Part shown: one piece after another, positions 1-7,872 of the stretch | Position numbering within the stretch: the first letter of the stretch is position 1 | How the letters are laid out: the number at the start of each line of letters is the position of its first letter | NCBI RefSeq assembly: GCF_000349325.1 | Contig: NC_020504.1 | Location: forward strand, 1,646,053-1,710,052 | Direction of reading: 5' to 3' | Length of the DNA stretch: 64,000 nt | DNA from: Streptomyces davaonensis JCM 4913 | GTDB lineage: Bacteria > Actinomycetota > Actinomycetes > Streptomycetales > Streptomycetaceae | Program-made: the position numbers and the translations under genes | Notes under the pieces: model-generated | The model's database searches: none | Seen by the model: only the letters and a program-made list of their open reading frames with translations | Told to the model about the DNA's origin: nothing

Positions 1-760
1 CGCCGAAGGCGAGGCGTTCGAGGGTCTCGCGCTCCTCGGGGCGGGCCCGGTCCAGGACGTGCGCAGCGCGCTCGCGCACGGTCGCCGTCAGCGGCAGCGG
101 TCCGCGCCAGGCCCAGGCGTCCACGCCCGGGACCCGGGTGAGCAGACCGCGCTCGCGCACGGCGCCCAACAGGTCGCGCAGCAGCCGTAGATCGCCCTGG
201 CACAGGCGGTGCAGGCGGTTCACGGTGAGCGGTTCGAGGCCGCCGCCCGCACCGGCCGCGAGCAGGTGTGCGGTCTCCTCGGGCGGCAGCGGGTCCAGGA
301 CGAGCCGGGGCAGCAGTTCGCCGGTCCACAGCCGGGAGATCGCGCCGGGCGCGGGCATGCCGTCGGTGGCGGTGACCAGCAGCCGGGTGCGGCCCTGAAC
401 GGCCAGCTGGTGGACCAGGGCGGCCGAGGCGTCGTCGAGGAGGTGGGCGTCGTCGACGATCAGCAGCCGTACCGAGGAGAGGAGTTGTACCGCGCGATGC
501 AGGGTGACCTCTTCGGGCAGCAGGTGCGCGAAGGCGGCGAAGGGGATGGAGCGAGCCTCGGGGGTCCCGGCCACCAGGGCGCAGTCGGTGCCGCGGGCGG
601 CCTCGGCGACGAGCCGGGTCTTGCCGCTGCCCGGGGTCCCGGTCACGACGATTCCGTGCCGCCCGGCGGCCAGCGACCTGCGGATCAGCTCGACTTCGCT
701 GTCCCGCCCGGTGAACGGCCAGGGCAGTTCCAGGGTCTTCGCATCCCGTTCGAATGTCAT
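1..760 (-). CDS. Large ATPase transcriptional regulator (LuxR/LAL type), 5' part only
   Basis: Read leftwards from an ATG at 760 and still open at the left edge, so about 253 codons of the N-terminus are visible. The protein starts with an AAA-type ATPase: P-loop GTPGSGKT at residues 41-48 and a Walker B strand LLIVDDAH near 99-106, followed by a sensor-like strand LLVTATDG. This layout is typical of LAL/LuxR or AfsR-like regulators that carry an ATPase followed by a long helical region and a C-terminal helix-turn-helix; the DNA-binding end lies outside the window, so that assignment is inferred. It is divergent from the protease gene at 858 and shares a short intergenic region containing a nested inverted repeat. 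Confidence 0.8.
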   Translation of the reverse strand, partial: MTFERDAKTLELPWPFTGRDSEVELIRRSLAAGRHGIVVTGTPGSGKTRLVAEAARGTDCALVAGTPEARSIPFAAFAHLLPEEVTLHRAVQLLSSVRLLIVDDAHLLDDASAALVHQLAVQGRTRLLVTATDGMPAPGAISRLWTGELLPRLVLDPLPPEETAHLLAAGAGGGLEPLTVNRLHRLCQGDLRLLRDLLGAVRERGLLTRVPGVDAWAWRGPLPLTATVRERAAHVLDRARPEERETLERLAFG

Positions 761-780
761 CACACCCAATAGAGCCCGGT

Positions 781-811
781 TACTCAACCCTGATACAGGG
801 CGACTTGAGTA
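781..811. promoter_or_regulatory. Nested inverted repeat in divergent promoter region
   Basis: Perfect 7-bp arms TACTCAA (781-787) and TTGAGTA (805-811) enclose a second dyad CCCTG-ATA-CAGGG (788-800). It lies 21 bp upstream of the leftward regulator and 47 bp upstream of the protease, so it could be an operator serving one or both genes. No binding protein can be assigned from sequence. Confidence 0.4.
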
Positions 812-857
812 GCCCCCGACTCAGGCGCGGGGCGGCCCGCGGCGGCAACCTTGCCGC

Positions 858-1943
858 ATGACCGCTCGCTACTGCTCCCTCGCGCAGCAGTCGGCCCCCG
901 TTCTGGCACCGGGGCTGACCGCCGAGCGGCAGCGCGCGATCGTCGGCGGACGCCGGATGTGGGTCAACAACACGGTCCTGCACTACTGCTTCTTCGACGG
1001 CGACAACGACGCGTCCGTGATTTCCGTACCGGGGACCGGGGGGTCCCGGCGGGTGTCGTGGGTCGGCGCGAAGGAGCAGCGGGACGTGGTGCGCGAGTGC
1101 TTCCAGGAGTGGCGGGACCTCGGCATCGGGGTGTCGTTCACCGAGGTCTCGGACCGCTCGGAAGCGGAGTTGCGGATCGGGTTCCAGCTGGGTGACGGTT
1201 CCTGGTCGACCGTGGGCAAGGACGCGCTCCAGGTCGGCCTGAACGAGCGCACCATGAACTTCGGCTGGGACCTGACCGTGCCCGGGGAGCGGGCGACCGC
1301 TCTGCACGAGATCGGGCACGCGCTGGGCATGCTGCACGAGCACCAGAGCCCGTTCGCCGGCCTCCACTGGGACGACGAGGCCGTCGTCGCGGACCTCGCC
1401 GGACCGCCGAACTTCTGGAGCCGGGACACGACGTACTTCAACATTCTGCGCAAGCTGGACCCGGACGAGGTCAACGGCTCCGTCTGGGACCCGCAGTCGA
1501 TCATGGAGTACCCCTTCGAGGCGGGGTTGATCCTGGAGCCCGAGCAGTTCCGCGGGGGGCTGAACCCGCCCGGCGCTCTCTCGCCCGCCGACAAGGAGTT
1601 CGTCCTGCGCTGGTACCCGCCGGCCGATCCCGCGAGGCCGCCCGCGCTGGTGCCGTTCCGCTCGGCGCCGATCGGTCTCGGCCCGGGCGAGCAGGCCGAC
1701 TTCACCGTCGAGCCGCCGGAGACCCGCGAGTACACGGTGGGCACCTTCGGTGACAGCGACACCGTCGTGGTGGTCTTCGAGGAGCGGGACGGCGAACCCC
1801 GCTATCTCACCGGCCAGGACGACTCGGGAACAGACGGCAACACCGGGATCAAGGCCCATCTGGTCAAGGGCCGCCGCTACTTCGTCCGTGTGCGCCTGTA
1901 CTCCGCCTGGGGGTCGGGGGAAACCGCGGTGATGTGCTGGTAA
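858..1943 (+). CDS. Astacin-like (M12A) zinc metalloprotease
   Basis: A 361-residue protein with the extended zinc site HEIGHALGMLHE at residues 150-161 (three His ligands, catalytic Glu151) and a downstream Met-turn SIMEY around residue 216 whose Tyr fits astacins. The catalytic domain spans roughly 35-235. The C-terminal 110 residues (after a Pro-rich linker) look like a beta-sandwich of the pre-peptidase C-terminal type. No signal peptide or membrane helix is visible at the ATG used; the N-terminus is polar. The gene stands alone, divergent from the ATPase regulator. Family is clear; substrate and location are unknown. Confidence 0.82.
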   Translation: MTARYCSLAQQSAPVLAPGLTAERQRAIVGGRRMWVNNTVLHYCFFDGDNDASVISVPGTGGSRRVSWVGAKEQRDVVRECFQEWRDLGIGVSFTEVSDRSEAELRIGFQLGDGSWSTVGKDALQVGLNERTMNFGWDLTVPGERATALHEIGHALGMLHEHQSPFAGLHWDDEAVVADLAGPPNFWSRDTTYFNILRKLDPDEVNGSVWDPQSIMEYPFEAGLILEPEQFRGGLNPPGALSPADKEFVLRWYPPADPARPPALVPFRSAPIGLGPGEQADFTVEPPETREYTVGTFGDSDTVVVVFEERDGEPRYLTGQDDSGTDGNTGIKAHLVKGRRYFVRVRLYSAWGSGETAVMCW

Positions 1944-2000
1944 TCGGCACGGGTACGGCCGCACACGGACGGACGGACCACCAGTCCGGCGCCGGGGGAG

Positions 2001-2044
2001 CTGCCGGGATCGCCACCTTCGGGGGAGGGTGACGATCCCGGCAG
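2001..2044 (+). terminator. Rho-independent-like hairpin after the protease gene
   Basis: A perfect 12-bp stem (CTGCCGGGATCG at 2001-2012 with its complement at 2033-2044) closes a 20-nt loop, 57 bp past the protease stop, followed by a short mixed T tract. It also separates the protease from the chitinase operon. Confidence 0.65.
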
Positions 2045-2087
2045 CGTCGTTTCCCCAACCGACTTACCTCAATACTTACTTCACCCC

Positions 2088-2116
2088 TTGACGTAAGTGG
2101 TCCAGACCTTTAAGTT
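2088..2116 (+). promoter_or_regulatory. Promoter with embedded DasR-like (dre) operator
   Basis: A -35 box TTGACG (2088-2093) and a -10 box TAAGTT (2111-2116) are 17 bp apart. The spacer holds AGTGGTCCAGACCTTT (2096-2111), which matches 13 of 16 positions of the published DasR consensus (A-C/G-TGGTCTAGACCA-C/G-T). DasR is the N-acetylglucosamine-sensing GntR repressor of chitin genes in Streptomyces. The predicted transcription start is about 7 bp after the -10 box, within 2 bp of the ATG at 2125, implying a leaderless or near-leaderless message. Confidence 0.65.
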
Positions 2117-2124
2117 TCGTGGGC

Positions 2125-4308
2125 ATGTCAAGACCCCACCCCCCGGCCATCCCCCTGGCCGTTCTCTCCCTGGCCGCCGGCCTGCTCAGCGCCCTCCCCA
2201 CGCCCGCGCACGCCGCGGCTCAGGCGCTGCCCACCGGATTCGCCACCGTCATGAACGCCGCCAGCGGCAGATGCCTGGACGCCCGCGCGGCCGGCACCGC
2301 CAACGGCACGGCCGTGCAGCAGTACTCCTGCAACGGCACCACCGCCCAGCGCTGGAGCTTCACCGCCACCAGCGACGGCTACGTCCGGATCAACAACGCC
2401 AACAACACCTCCCAGGTCGTGGACGTCTCCGACGTCTCCACCGCCGACAACGCCCCCGTCCATCTGTGGTCCTACGGCGGCGGCGCCAACCAGCAGTGGC
2501 TGCCCGTCGATCTGGGCGGTGGCGCGTACCGCTTCGTCAACCGCAACAGCGGCAAGTGCCTGGACGACCCGGGCGCATCCACCGCCGACAGCGTGCAGTT
2601 CGTGCAGTACACCTGCAACGGCAGCGCGGCCCAGCGCTTCCAGGTGGTACCGGTGACCCAGTCGACGGCCACGCCCGATCTCGGCCCGAACGTCGTCGTG
2701 TTCGACCCGTCGATGGCGTCCTCCACGATCCAGTCCCGGCTGAACACGATCTTCCAGCAGCAGGAGACCAACCAGTTCGGCTCCCAGCGCTACGCCGTGC
2801 TGTTCAAGCCGGGCGCCTACAACGCGGACGTCAACGTCGGCTTCTACACCCAGGTCGCCGGGCTCGGCCTCTCCCCCGACGCGGTGACGATCAACGGCGC
2901 CGTGCACGCCGAGGCCGACTGGTTCCCGCCGCAGAACGCCACCCAGAACTTCTGGCGCGGCGCCGAGAACCTGTCGGTCAACCCGACCGGCGGCAACGAC
3001 CGTTGGGCGGTCTCGCAGGCCGCGTCGTACCGCCGGATGCATCTGCGCGGCAACCTCGCCCTGGACGACGGCGGCTGGGCCAGCGGCGGCCTCTTCGCCG
3101 ACACCAAGGTCGACGGCCAGGTCAACTCCGGGACCCAGCAGCAATGGCTGACCCGCAACTCCCAGCTCGGCAGCTGGACCGGGTCCAACTGGAACATGGT
3201 CTTCGTCGGCAGCCAGGGCGTCCCGGGCACCAGCTTCCCCAACCCGCCGTACACCACCGTCGCGCAGACCCCGGTCAGCCGGGAGAAGCCGTTCCTGTAC
3301 ATCGACGGTGACGGCGCCTACAAGGTGTTCGTGCCGTCCGTGCGCACCAACTCCACGGCCACCAGCTGGGCGGGCGGCGCACCGGCCGGCAGCTCGCTGT
3401 CCCTGGACAGCTTCTACGTGGTGAAGCCGGGCGCGACCGCCTCGGACATCAACGCGGCGCTGGCGGCTGGCAAGAACCTCCTCGTCACCCCGGGCGTCTA
3501 CCACCTCAACCAGACGCTTCAGGTCAACCGCGCCGACACGGTCGTCCTGGGTCTCGGCCTCGCCACCTTCATCCCCGACAACGGTGTCACCGCCATGAAG
3601 GTGGCCGACGTCGACGGAGTGAAGGTCGCGGGCGTCCTCTTCGACGCGGGCACCACCAACTCGCCCACCCTGATGGAGATCGGCCCGGCGGGCTCGTCCG
3701 CCTCGCACACCGCCAACCCGACGTCCCTGCACGACGTGTACTTCCGCGTCGGCGGCGCCGCCGTCGGCAAGGCGACCACCAGCCTCGTCGTCAACAGCGA
3801 CAACGTCATCGGCGACCACACCTGGATCTGGCGCGGTGACCACGGCACCGGCATCGGCTGGAACTCCAACACCGGCGACACCGGCCTGATCGTCAACGGC
3901 GACAACGTCACCATGTACGGCCTGTTCGTCGAGCACTACCAGAAGTACCAGACCGTCTGGAACGGCAACGGCGGCCGGACGTACTTCTACCAGAACGAGA
4001 TGCCCTACGACCCGCCCAACCAGGCCGCCTGGATGAACGGCTCCACCCAGGGCTACGCCGCCTACAAGGTCGCGGACAGCGTCACCAGCCACCAGGCCTA
4101 CGGCCTCGGCAGCTACTGCTACTTCAACGTCAACCCGAGTGTCACCGCCGAGCGGGCCATCGAGGCGCCGAACCGGGCGGGCGTGACCTTCCAGAGCATG
4201 GTGACGGTCTCCCTCGGCGGCACCGGCACCATCCGGCACGTCATCAACGACCGCGGCGGCCCGTCCAACTCCACCACCAACGTGGCCAACCTCAGCAACT
4301 ACCCGTAG
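2125..4308 (+). CDS. Secreted CBM13 (ricin-type) plus right-handed beta-helix protein
   Basis: A 727-residue exported protein: a signal peptide ending near TPAHAAA, one ricin-B-type CBM13 domain (about residues 38-175, with QxW-like repeats QRW, QQW and QRF), then a long Asn/Gly/Thr-rich beta-helix. It belongs to a Streptomyces and fungal group usually labelled 'adenylyl cyclase' or 'coagulation factor 5/8' without evidence; it distantly resembles GH55 and pectate-lyase-like helices. I see no basis for cyclase activity. An upstream in-frame GTG at 2119 exists, but no ribosome site precedes either start, and ATG 2125 fits the predicted leaderless transcript. First gene of a tightly spaced operon (17 bp to the chitinase). 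Probably binds and acts on a polysaccharide; catalytic residues were not identified. Confidence 0.75.
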   Translation: MSRPHPPAIPLAVLSLAAGLLSALPTPAHAAAQALPTGFATVMNAASGRCLDARAAGTANGTAVQQYSCNGTTAQRWSFTATSDGYVRINNANNTSQVVDVSDVSTADNAPVHLWSYGGGANQQWLPVDLGGGAYRFVNRNSGKCLDDPGASTADSVQFVQYTCNGSAAQRFQVVPVTQSTATPDLGPNVVVFDPSMASSTIQSRLNTIFQQQETNQFGSQRYAVLFKPGAYNADVNVGFYTQVAGLGLSPDAVTINGAVHAEADWFPPQNATQNFWRGAENLSVNPTGGNDRWAVSQAASYRRMHLRGNLALDDGGWASGGLFADTKVDGQVNSGTQQQWLTRNSQLGSWTGSNWNMVFVGSQGVPGTSFPNPPYTTVAQTPVSREKPFLYIDGDGAYKVFVPSVRTNSTATSWAGGAPAGSSLSLDSFYVVKPGATASDINAALAAGKNLLVTPGVYHLNQTLQVNRADTVVLGLGLATFIPDNGVTAMKVADVDGVKVAGVLFDAGTTNSPTLMEIGPAGSSASHTANPTSLHDVYFRVGGAAVGKATTSLVVNSDNVIGDHTWIWRGDHGTGIGWNSNTGDTGLIVNGDNVTMYGLFVEHYQKYQTVWNGNGGRTYFYQNEMPYDPPNQAAWMNGSTQGYAAYKVADSVTSHQAYGLGSYCYFNVNPSVTAERAIEAPNRAGVTFQSMVTVSLGGTGTIRHVINDRGGPSNSTTNVANLSNYP

Positions 4309-4325
4309 AAGGAGCCTCGTTCATC

Positions 4326-5441
4326 ATGTCCACCCCCCGCCTCATCGGCCGCGGCACGGTCCTGGCCGTGCTGGCCGCCCTCCTCGCGGCCCTGTTCTCC
4401 GCGACGCCCGCCCAGGCCGCCTCCGGCACGATCACCGGCCTCGCCGGCAAGTGCGTCGACGTCGCCGGTGCGAGCAGCGCCAACGGCACCGCCGTACAGC
4501 TCTACGACTGCAACGGCACCGGCGCGCAGGTGTGGTCCAACTCCGGTGACGGCACCCTGCGCGCGCTCGGCAAGTGTCTGGACGTCGTCGACCGGTCCAC
4601 CGCGGACGGCGCCTCGGTCCAGCTCTGGGACTGTTCCGGCGGCGCCAACCAGCAGTGGGTCGTCACGTCGGCGCGGGACATCGTCAACCCGGCCGCGAAC
4701 AAGTGCCTTGACGTCCGCGACAACACCAGCGCCAACGGCACCCGCCTCCAGATCTGGAGCTGCACCGGCGGCGCGAACCAGAAGTGGAGCGCGCCCGCGA
4801 GCGGCGGCGGCACCACCCCCTCCGGATTCGTGGTCTCCGAGGCGCAGTTCAACCAGATGTTCCCGAACCGGAACTCCTTCTACACCTACAGCGGTCTGCG
4901 GGCCGCGCTCAGCGCCTACCCCGGGTTCGCGAACACCGGCAGCGACACCGTGAAGAAGCAGGAGGCCGCGGCCTTCCTCGCCAACGTCAACCACGAGACC
5001 GGCGGACTGGTCCACGTCGTCGAGCAGAACACCGCCAACTACCCCCACTACTGCGACTGGGGCCAGCCGTACGGCTGCCCGGCCGGGCAGGCCGCCTACT
5101 ACGGCCGCGGCCCCATCCAGCTCTCCTGGAACTTCAACTACAAGGCCGCCGGTGACGCGTTGGGCCTGGACCTGCTCAACAACCCCTGGCTGGTGCAGAA
5201 CGACGCGTCCGTCGCCTGGCGCACCGGCCTGTGGTACTGGAACACCCAGACCGGCCCCGGCACCATGACCCCGCACAACGCCATGGTCAACCAGGCCGGT
5301 TTCGGCCAGACGATCCGCAGCATCAACGGCTCCCTGGAGTGCGACGGCAAGAACCCGGCGCAGGTGCAGTCCCGGGTGGACGCCTACAACCGGTTCACCT
5401 CGATCCTCGGGGTCAGCCCCGGCGGCAACCTCTACTGCTGA
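4326..5441 (+). CDS. Secreted family 19 chitinase with CBM13 domain
   Basis: A 371-residue endochitinase that hydrolyses beta-1,4-GlcNAc chains outside the cell. Order: signal peptide (1-31, ending AQAA), ricin-type CBM13 (about 34-158, with three repeats ending QVW, QQW and QKW), a short Gly/Thr linker, then the GH19 lysozyme-fold domain (about 168-371). The two expected acid/base residues are present nine residues apart: Glu224 in NHETGG and Glu233 in VVEQN. The substrate-cleft motif YYGRGPIQLSWNFNY is intact, and the C-terminus ends in Cys as in other Streptomyces GH19 enzymes. Ribosome site AAGGAG precedes the ATG. Located between the beta-helix protein and the NPP1-like gene, under the DasR-like promoter. 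Confidence 0.95.
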   Translation: MSTPRLIGRGTVLAVLAALLAALFSATPAQAASGTITGLAGKCVDVAGASSANGTAVQLYDCNGTGAQVWSNSGDGTLRALGKCLDVVDRSTADGASVQLWDCSGGANQQWVVTSARDIVNPAANKCLDVRDNTSANGTRLQIWSCTGGANQKWSAPASGGGTTPSGFVVSEAQFNQMFPNRNSFYTYSGLRAALSAYPGFANTGSDTVKKQEAAAFLANVNHETGGLVHVVEQNTANYPHYCDWGQPYGCPAGQAAYYGRGPIQLSWNFNYKAAGDALGLDLLNNPWLVQNDASVAWRTGLWYWNTQTGPGTMTPHNAMVNQAGFGQTIRSINGSLECDGKNPAQVQSRVDAYNRFTSILGVSPGGNLYC

Positions 5442-5454
5442 AAAGGGAGAGGCG

Positions 5455-6222
5455 ATGCGCACAATGAGGTCCCTGACCAAGGCCGTTCTCGGCACGCTCG
5501 GCGCGCTCGCGCTCGTCGTGGCACTCCCCGCGAGCGCCCACGCGAATGTACTGACCCTGCTGCCGCAGAACGCGGACGGCCTGGAGCAGACCTTCTCCCC
5601 GGCCTACGACTACGACCGTGACGGCTGCTACGCGACCGCCGCGATCGGCGCCGACGGCACGCTCAACCCGGGTCTGAAGCTGGGCGGCGACGTCAACGGC
5701 AAGTGCCGTGACTACGTCCAACTCGCCAACGCCAACACCTACTCACGGGCCAAGTGCAACAACGGCTGGTGCGCGATCATGTACGCCAGCTACTTCGAGA
5801 AGGACCAGATCACCCTGGGCCCGGCGGCGCTCGGGCACACCCATGACTGGGAGCACGTGGTGGTGTGGGTCCGGGACAACGAGGTCCAGTACGTGTCGGT
5901 GTCCCAGCACAACACGTACCAGGTGGCGGCCCGTTCGGCGATCCGCTTCGACGGCACCCATCCGAAGATCGTCTACCACAAGGACGGCCTATCGAGTCAC
6001 TGTTTCCGTTTCGCCAACACGAATGACGAGCCGGCCGAGAACCACACCGGCAACTGGTTCTTCCCGCGTCTCGTCGGCTGGAACGGCTATCCGGCCGGGT
6101 ACCGCGACAAGCTGCTGAGCGCGGACTTCGGCTCGGCGACCATCAAGATCGACGACGGCGACTTCCAGTACGCCCTGGCGTACTCCAAGCCGTCCGGGAT
6201 CCCCTTCGACCCGTACGCCTGA
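5455..6222 (+). CDS. NPP1-family (necrosis/ethylene-inducing-like) secreted protein
   Basis: A 255-residue protein with a signal peptide (cleavage near ASAHA) and the signature heptapeptide region of the NLP family, here GHTHDWEHVVVWV, which in toxic NLPs binds a divalent cation and plant sphingolipid head groups (GHRHDWE consensus; the Arg is Thr here). An internal Cys pair also fits the family. It begins 13 bp after the chitinase stop with ribosome site GGGAGAGG, so it is almost certainly cotranscribed. Cytolytic activity is not implied: many bacterial and oomycete NLPs are non-toxic, and the Arg-to-Thr change may matter. Confidence 0.88.
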   Translation: MRTMRSLTKAVLGTLGALALVVALPASAHANVLTLLPQNADGLEQTFSPAYDYDRDGCYATAAIGADGTLNPGLKLGGDVNGKCRDYVQLANANTYSRAKCNNGWCAIMYASYFEKDQITLGPAALGHTHDWEHVVVWVRDNEVQYVSVSQHNTYQVAARSAIRFDGTHPKIVYHKDGLSSHCFRFANTNDEPAENHTGNWFFPRLVGWNGYPAGYRDKLLSADFGSATIKIDDGDFQYALAYSKPSGIPFDPYA

Positions 6223-6236
6223 TCCGCTCCCCCGGC

Positions 6237-7040
6237 TCAGGACACGGCCGGCCCGGTCACGTACCGCCCCCGCTCGTCGTACGGCCAGACGTTGGGCACG
6301 CATCCGTGCATGCCCTTGATCTGCTGCATCATGGCGGGGGCGGGCTGACCGGGCCCCGGGCAGCCCACGTGACCGTGGCCGAGGAAGTGGCCCACCTCGT
6401 GGTTGATGATGAGCGCCCGATAGGCGGTGACATCCTTCGCGTAGACGGGTGTCGCCAGCAGCCAGCGCTCCAGGTTCACCATCACGTGCTGCGCCACGTT
6501 GCAGTTGTACTCGCCGTGCGTGTCGAGGCCGTGCTGCGCGCAGATCTCGTCCACGGTCCCCGGGGTCGCGATCCGCACGACGAAGTCGGCCGTGCCGTCC
6601 GACACCCGCTGAAACGCCGAGTGCCCGTCCGCGGTCCAGCCACGCGGGTCGGCCAGGATGCGCTCGACCTGCACGGCGACGTCCGCCGGGTCGAGTTCGA
6701 GCCCGTCCTCCACTTCGACCATATAGCGCAGGGCGGTGCCCGGTCCCGCCTTCTCGCCGGAACCTCCCGCGGTGACGAACGTGCCGGGACCCGTGGGCGG
6801 GATGTCGGGCTCGGCGGATGCTTCGCGGGACGGGGAGGGGGTCTTCTCGCCGGCCAGGGAGGGTGCCGGGCGGCGGGACTCGCCGGTCGTCGGCGGGGTG
6901 GAGTCCGCCGCGTCCACGACCGCGAAACCGGCGGCGCCCAGGACGGCCAGTGCGGCCACGGTTCCCCACAGCGGCGCTCTCCGCCTGCGCGGGGTGGCGC
7001 GTCGTCGGCCATGGGAGGAACGTGCGGTGCGCGTGGTCAT
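6237..7040 (-). CDS. DUF3152 membrane-anchored zincin-like protein
   Basis: About 267 residues from the ATG at 7040. Order: Arg-rich cytosolic tail, one transmembrane helix (about residues 24-44), a Pro/Ser/Thr-rich linker, then the DUF3152 domain with a metal site HEVGHFLGHGH. The motif HExxHxxGxxH is the metzincin-type zinc signature, so a membrane-anchored protease is plausible but unproven for the family. An upstream in-frame ATG at 7082 would add 14 residues across a palindrome and is less likely. The 3' end converges on the NPP1-like gene with only 14 bp between stops. Confidence 0.82.
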   Translation of the reverse strand: MTTRTARSSHGRRRATPRRRRAPLWGTVAALAVLGAAGFAVVDAADSTPPTTGESRRPAPSLAGEKTPSPSREASAEPDIPPTGPGTFVTAGGSGEKAGPGTALRYMVEVEDGLELDPADVAVQVERILADPRGWTADGHSAFQRVSDGTADFVVRIATPGTVDEICAQHGLDTHGEYNCNVAQHVMVNLERWLLATPVYAKDVTAYRALIINHEVGHFLGHGHVGCPGPGQPAPAMMQQIKGMHGCVPNVWPYDERGRYVTGPAVS

Positions 7041-7050
7041 GTTCGCCAGG

Positions 7051-7062
7051 CTGTGATCACAG
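7051..7062. promoter_or_regulatory. Palindrome CTGTGATCACAG upstream of the DUF3152 gene
   Basis: A perfect 12-bp palindrome lies 11 bp upstream of the DUF3152 start and is followed by a partial repeat TGTGATCG. It could be an operator. The Crp-like half sites TGTGA/TCACA abut without the normal 6-bp spacer, so I do not call it a Crp site. Confidence 0.35.
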
Positions 7063-7084
7063 TGTGATCGCCCCTGGCTCAAGC

Positions 7085-7102
7085 GATAACGAAAAGATAA
7101 CG
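7085..7102 (-). promoter_or_regulatory. AfsQ1-type direct repeat (candidate response-regulator site)
   Basis: On the minus strand GTTAT-n6-GTTAT, an 11-bp-period direct repeat (plus strand GATAACG at 7085-7091 and 7096-7102). AfsQ1 of S. coelicolor recognises GTnAC-n6-GTnAC, and the regulator encoded 78 bp downstream is AfsQ1-like, so this is a good autoregulation candidate. It is in the intergenic region shared with the DUF3152 gene. Confidence 0.5.
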
Positions 7103-7179
7103 GACGCCAGGATGCGGGTTTATATGATCATCCCGTAACAACAGCCTTGGCAGTCGGCGGCCCTACGGATACTGACCGC

Positions 7180-7872
7180 ATGCCACGCGTACTGCTGATC
7201 GAAGACGACCATGCCGTGCGGAAGGCAGTCGCACTCGCCCTGCGCCGCCAGGGACATGAGGTCGCCGCCGTGGAGAACGGGGAGGACGGTCTCGGCCGGG
7301 TGCGGTCCTTCCGGCCGGACGTCGTGGTGCTGGACCTGATGCTCCCCGGGATGCCCGGCCTGGACGTGTGCCGTGCGCTGCGCGCCCTCGACCAGACCCT
7401 GCCGATCATCATGGTGACCGCGCGGGGCGACGACGAGGACATCGTCGTAGGACTGGAGGCGGGCGCCGACGACTACGTGGTCAAGCCCGTGCAGGCGCGG
7501 GTGCTTCAGGCCCGTATCCGGGCGGTGCTGCGCCGGGCGGCCGGGGCACCCGGCGAGGCCGGGATCCCGAAGATCGACACCTACGGCGAGCTGGCCGTCG
7601 ACCGGGCCGGGCTCTCCGTCGCCCGGGGCGGCGTGCCGATCGCGCTCGCCCCGTCCGAACTGCGGCTGCTGCTCACCCTGTCCGCCTCCCCGGGCCAGGT
7701 GTTCAGCAGACAGCAGTTGCTGGAGGCGGTCTGGGAGCACAGCTATCACGGGGACGCGCGGCTGGTGGACGCCTGCGTCAAGCGGCTGCGCGCCAAGATG
7801 GGCGAACCGCCGCGCGAACCGCGCTACATCCAGACCGTACGCGGCTTCGGCTACCGGTTCGCGGCCCGGTGA
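7180..7872 (+). CDS. OmpR-family response regulator (AfsQ1-like)
   Basis: A 230-residue transcription factor. The receiver domain (1-115) has acidic pocket EDD at 8-10, phospho-acceptor Asp52 in VLDLMLPG, Thr80 and Lys102; the C-terminal winged helix (about 135-230) has the usual recognition-helix region SRQQLLEAVWEH and ends RTVRGFGYRF. Overall sequence is closest to AfsQ1-type regulators. I use ATG 7180, because the track of conserved residues begins there; a start at 7147 would add 11 unconserved residues. The stop overlaps the kinase GTG by 3 bp, so translation is coupled. Confidence 0.9.
   Translation: MPRVLLIEDDHAVRKAVALALRRQGHEVAAVENGEDGLGRVRSFRPDVVVLDLMLPGMPGLDVCRALRALDQTLPIIMVTARGDDEDIVVGLEAGADDYVVKPVQARVLQARIRAVLRRAAGAPGEAGIPKIDTYGELAVDRAGLSVARGGVPIALAPSELRLLLTLSASPGQVFSRQQLLEAVWEHSYHGDARLVDACVKRLRAKMGEPPREPRYIQTVRGFGYRFAAR

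Noticed and set aside
2128..4239. A 703-codon minus-strand frame under the beta-helix gene
   Set aside because: Same artefact: long antisense frames are common in Streptomyces and the product is Val/Gly/Ala/Asp-rich without a domain.
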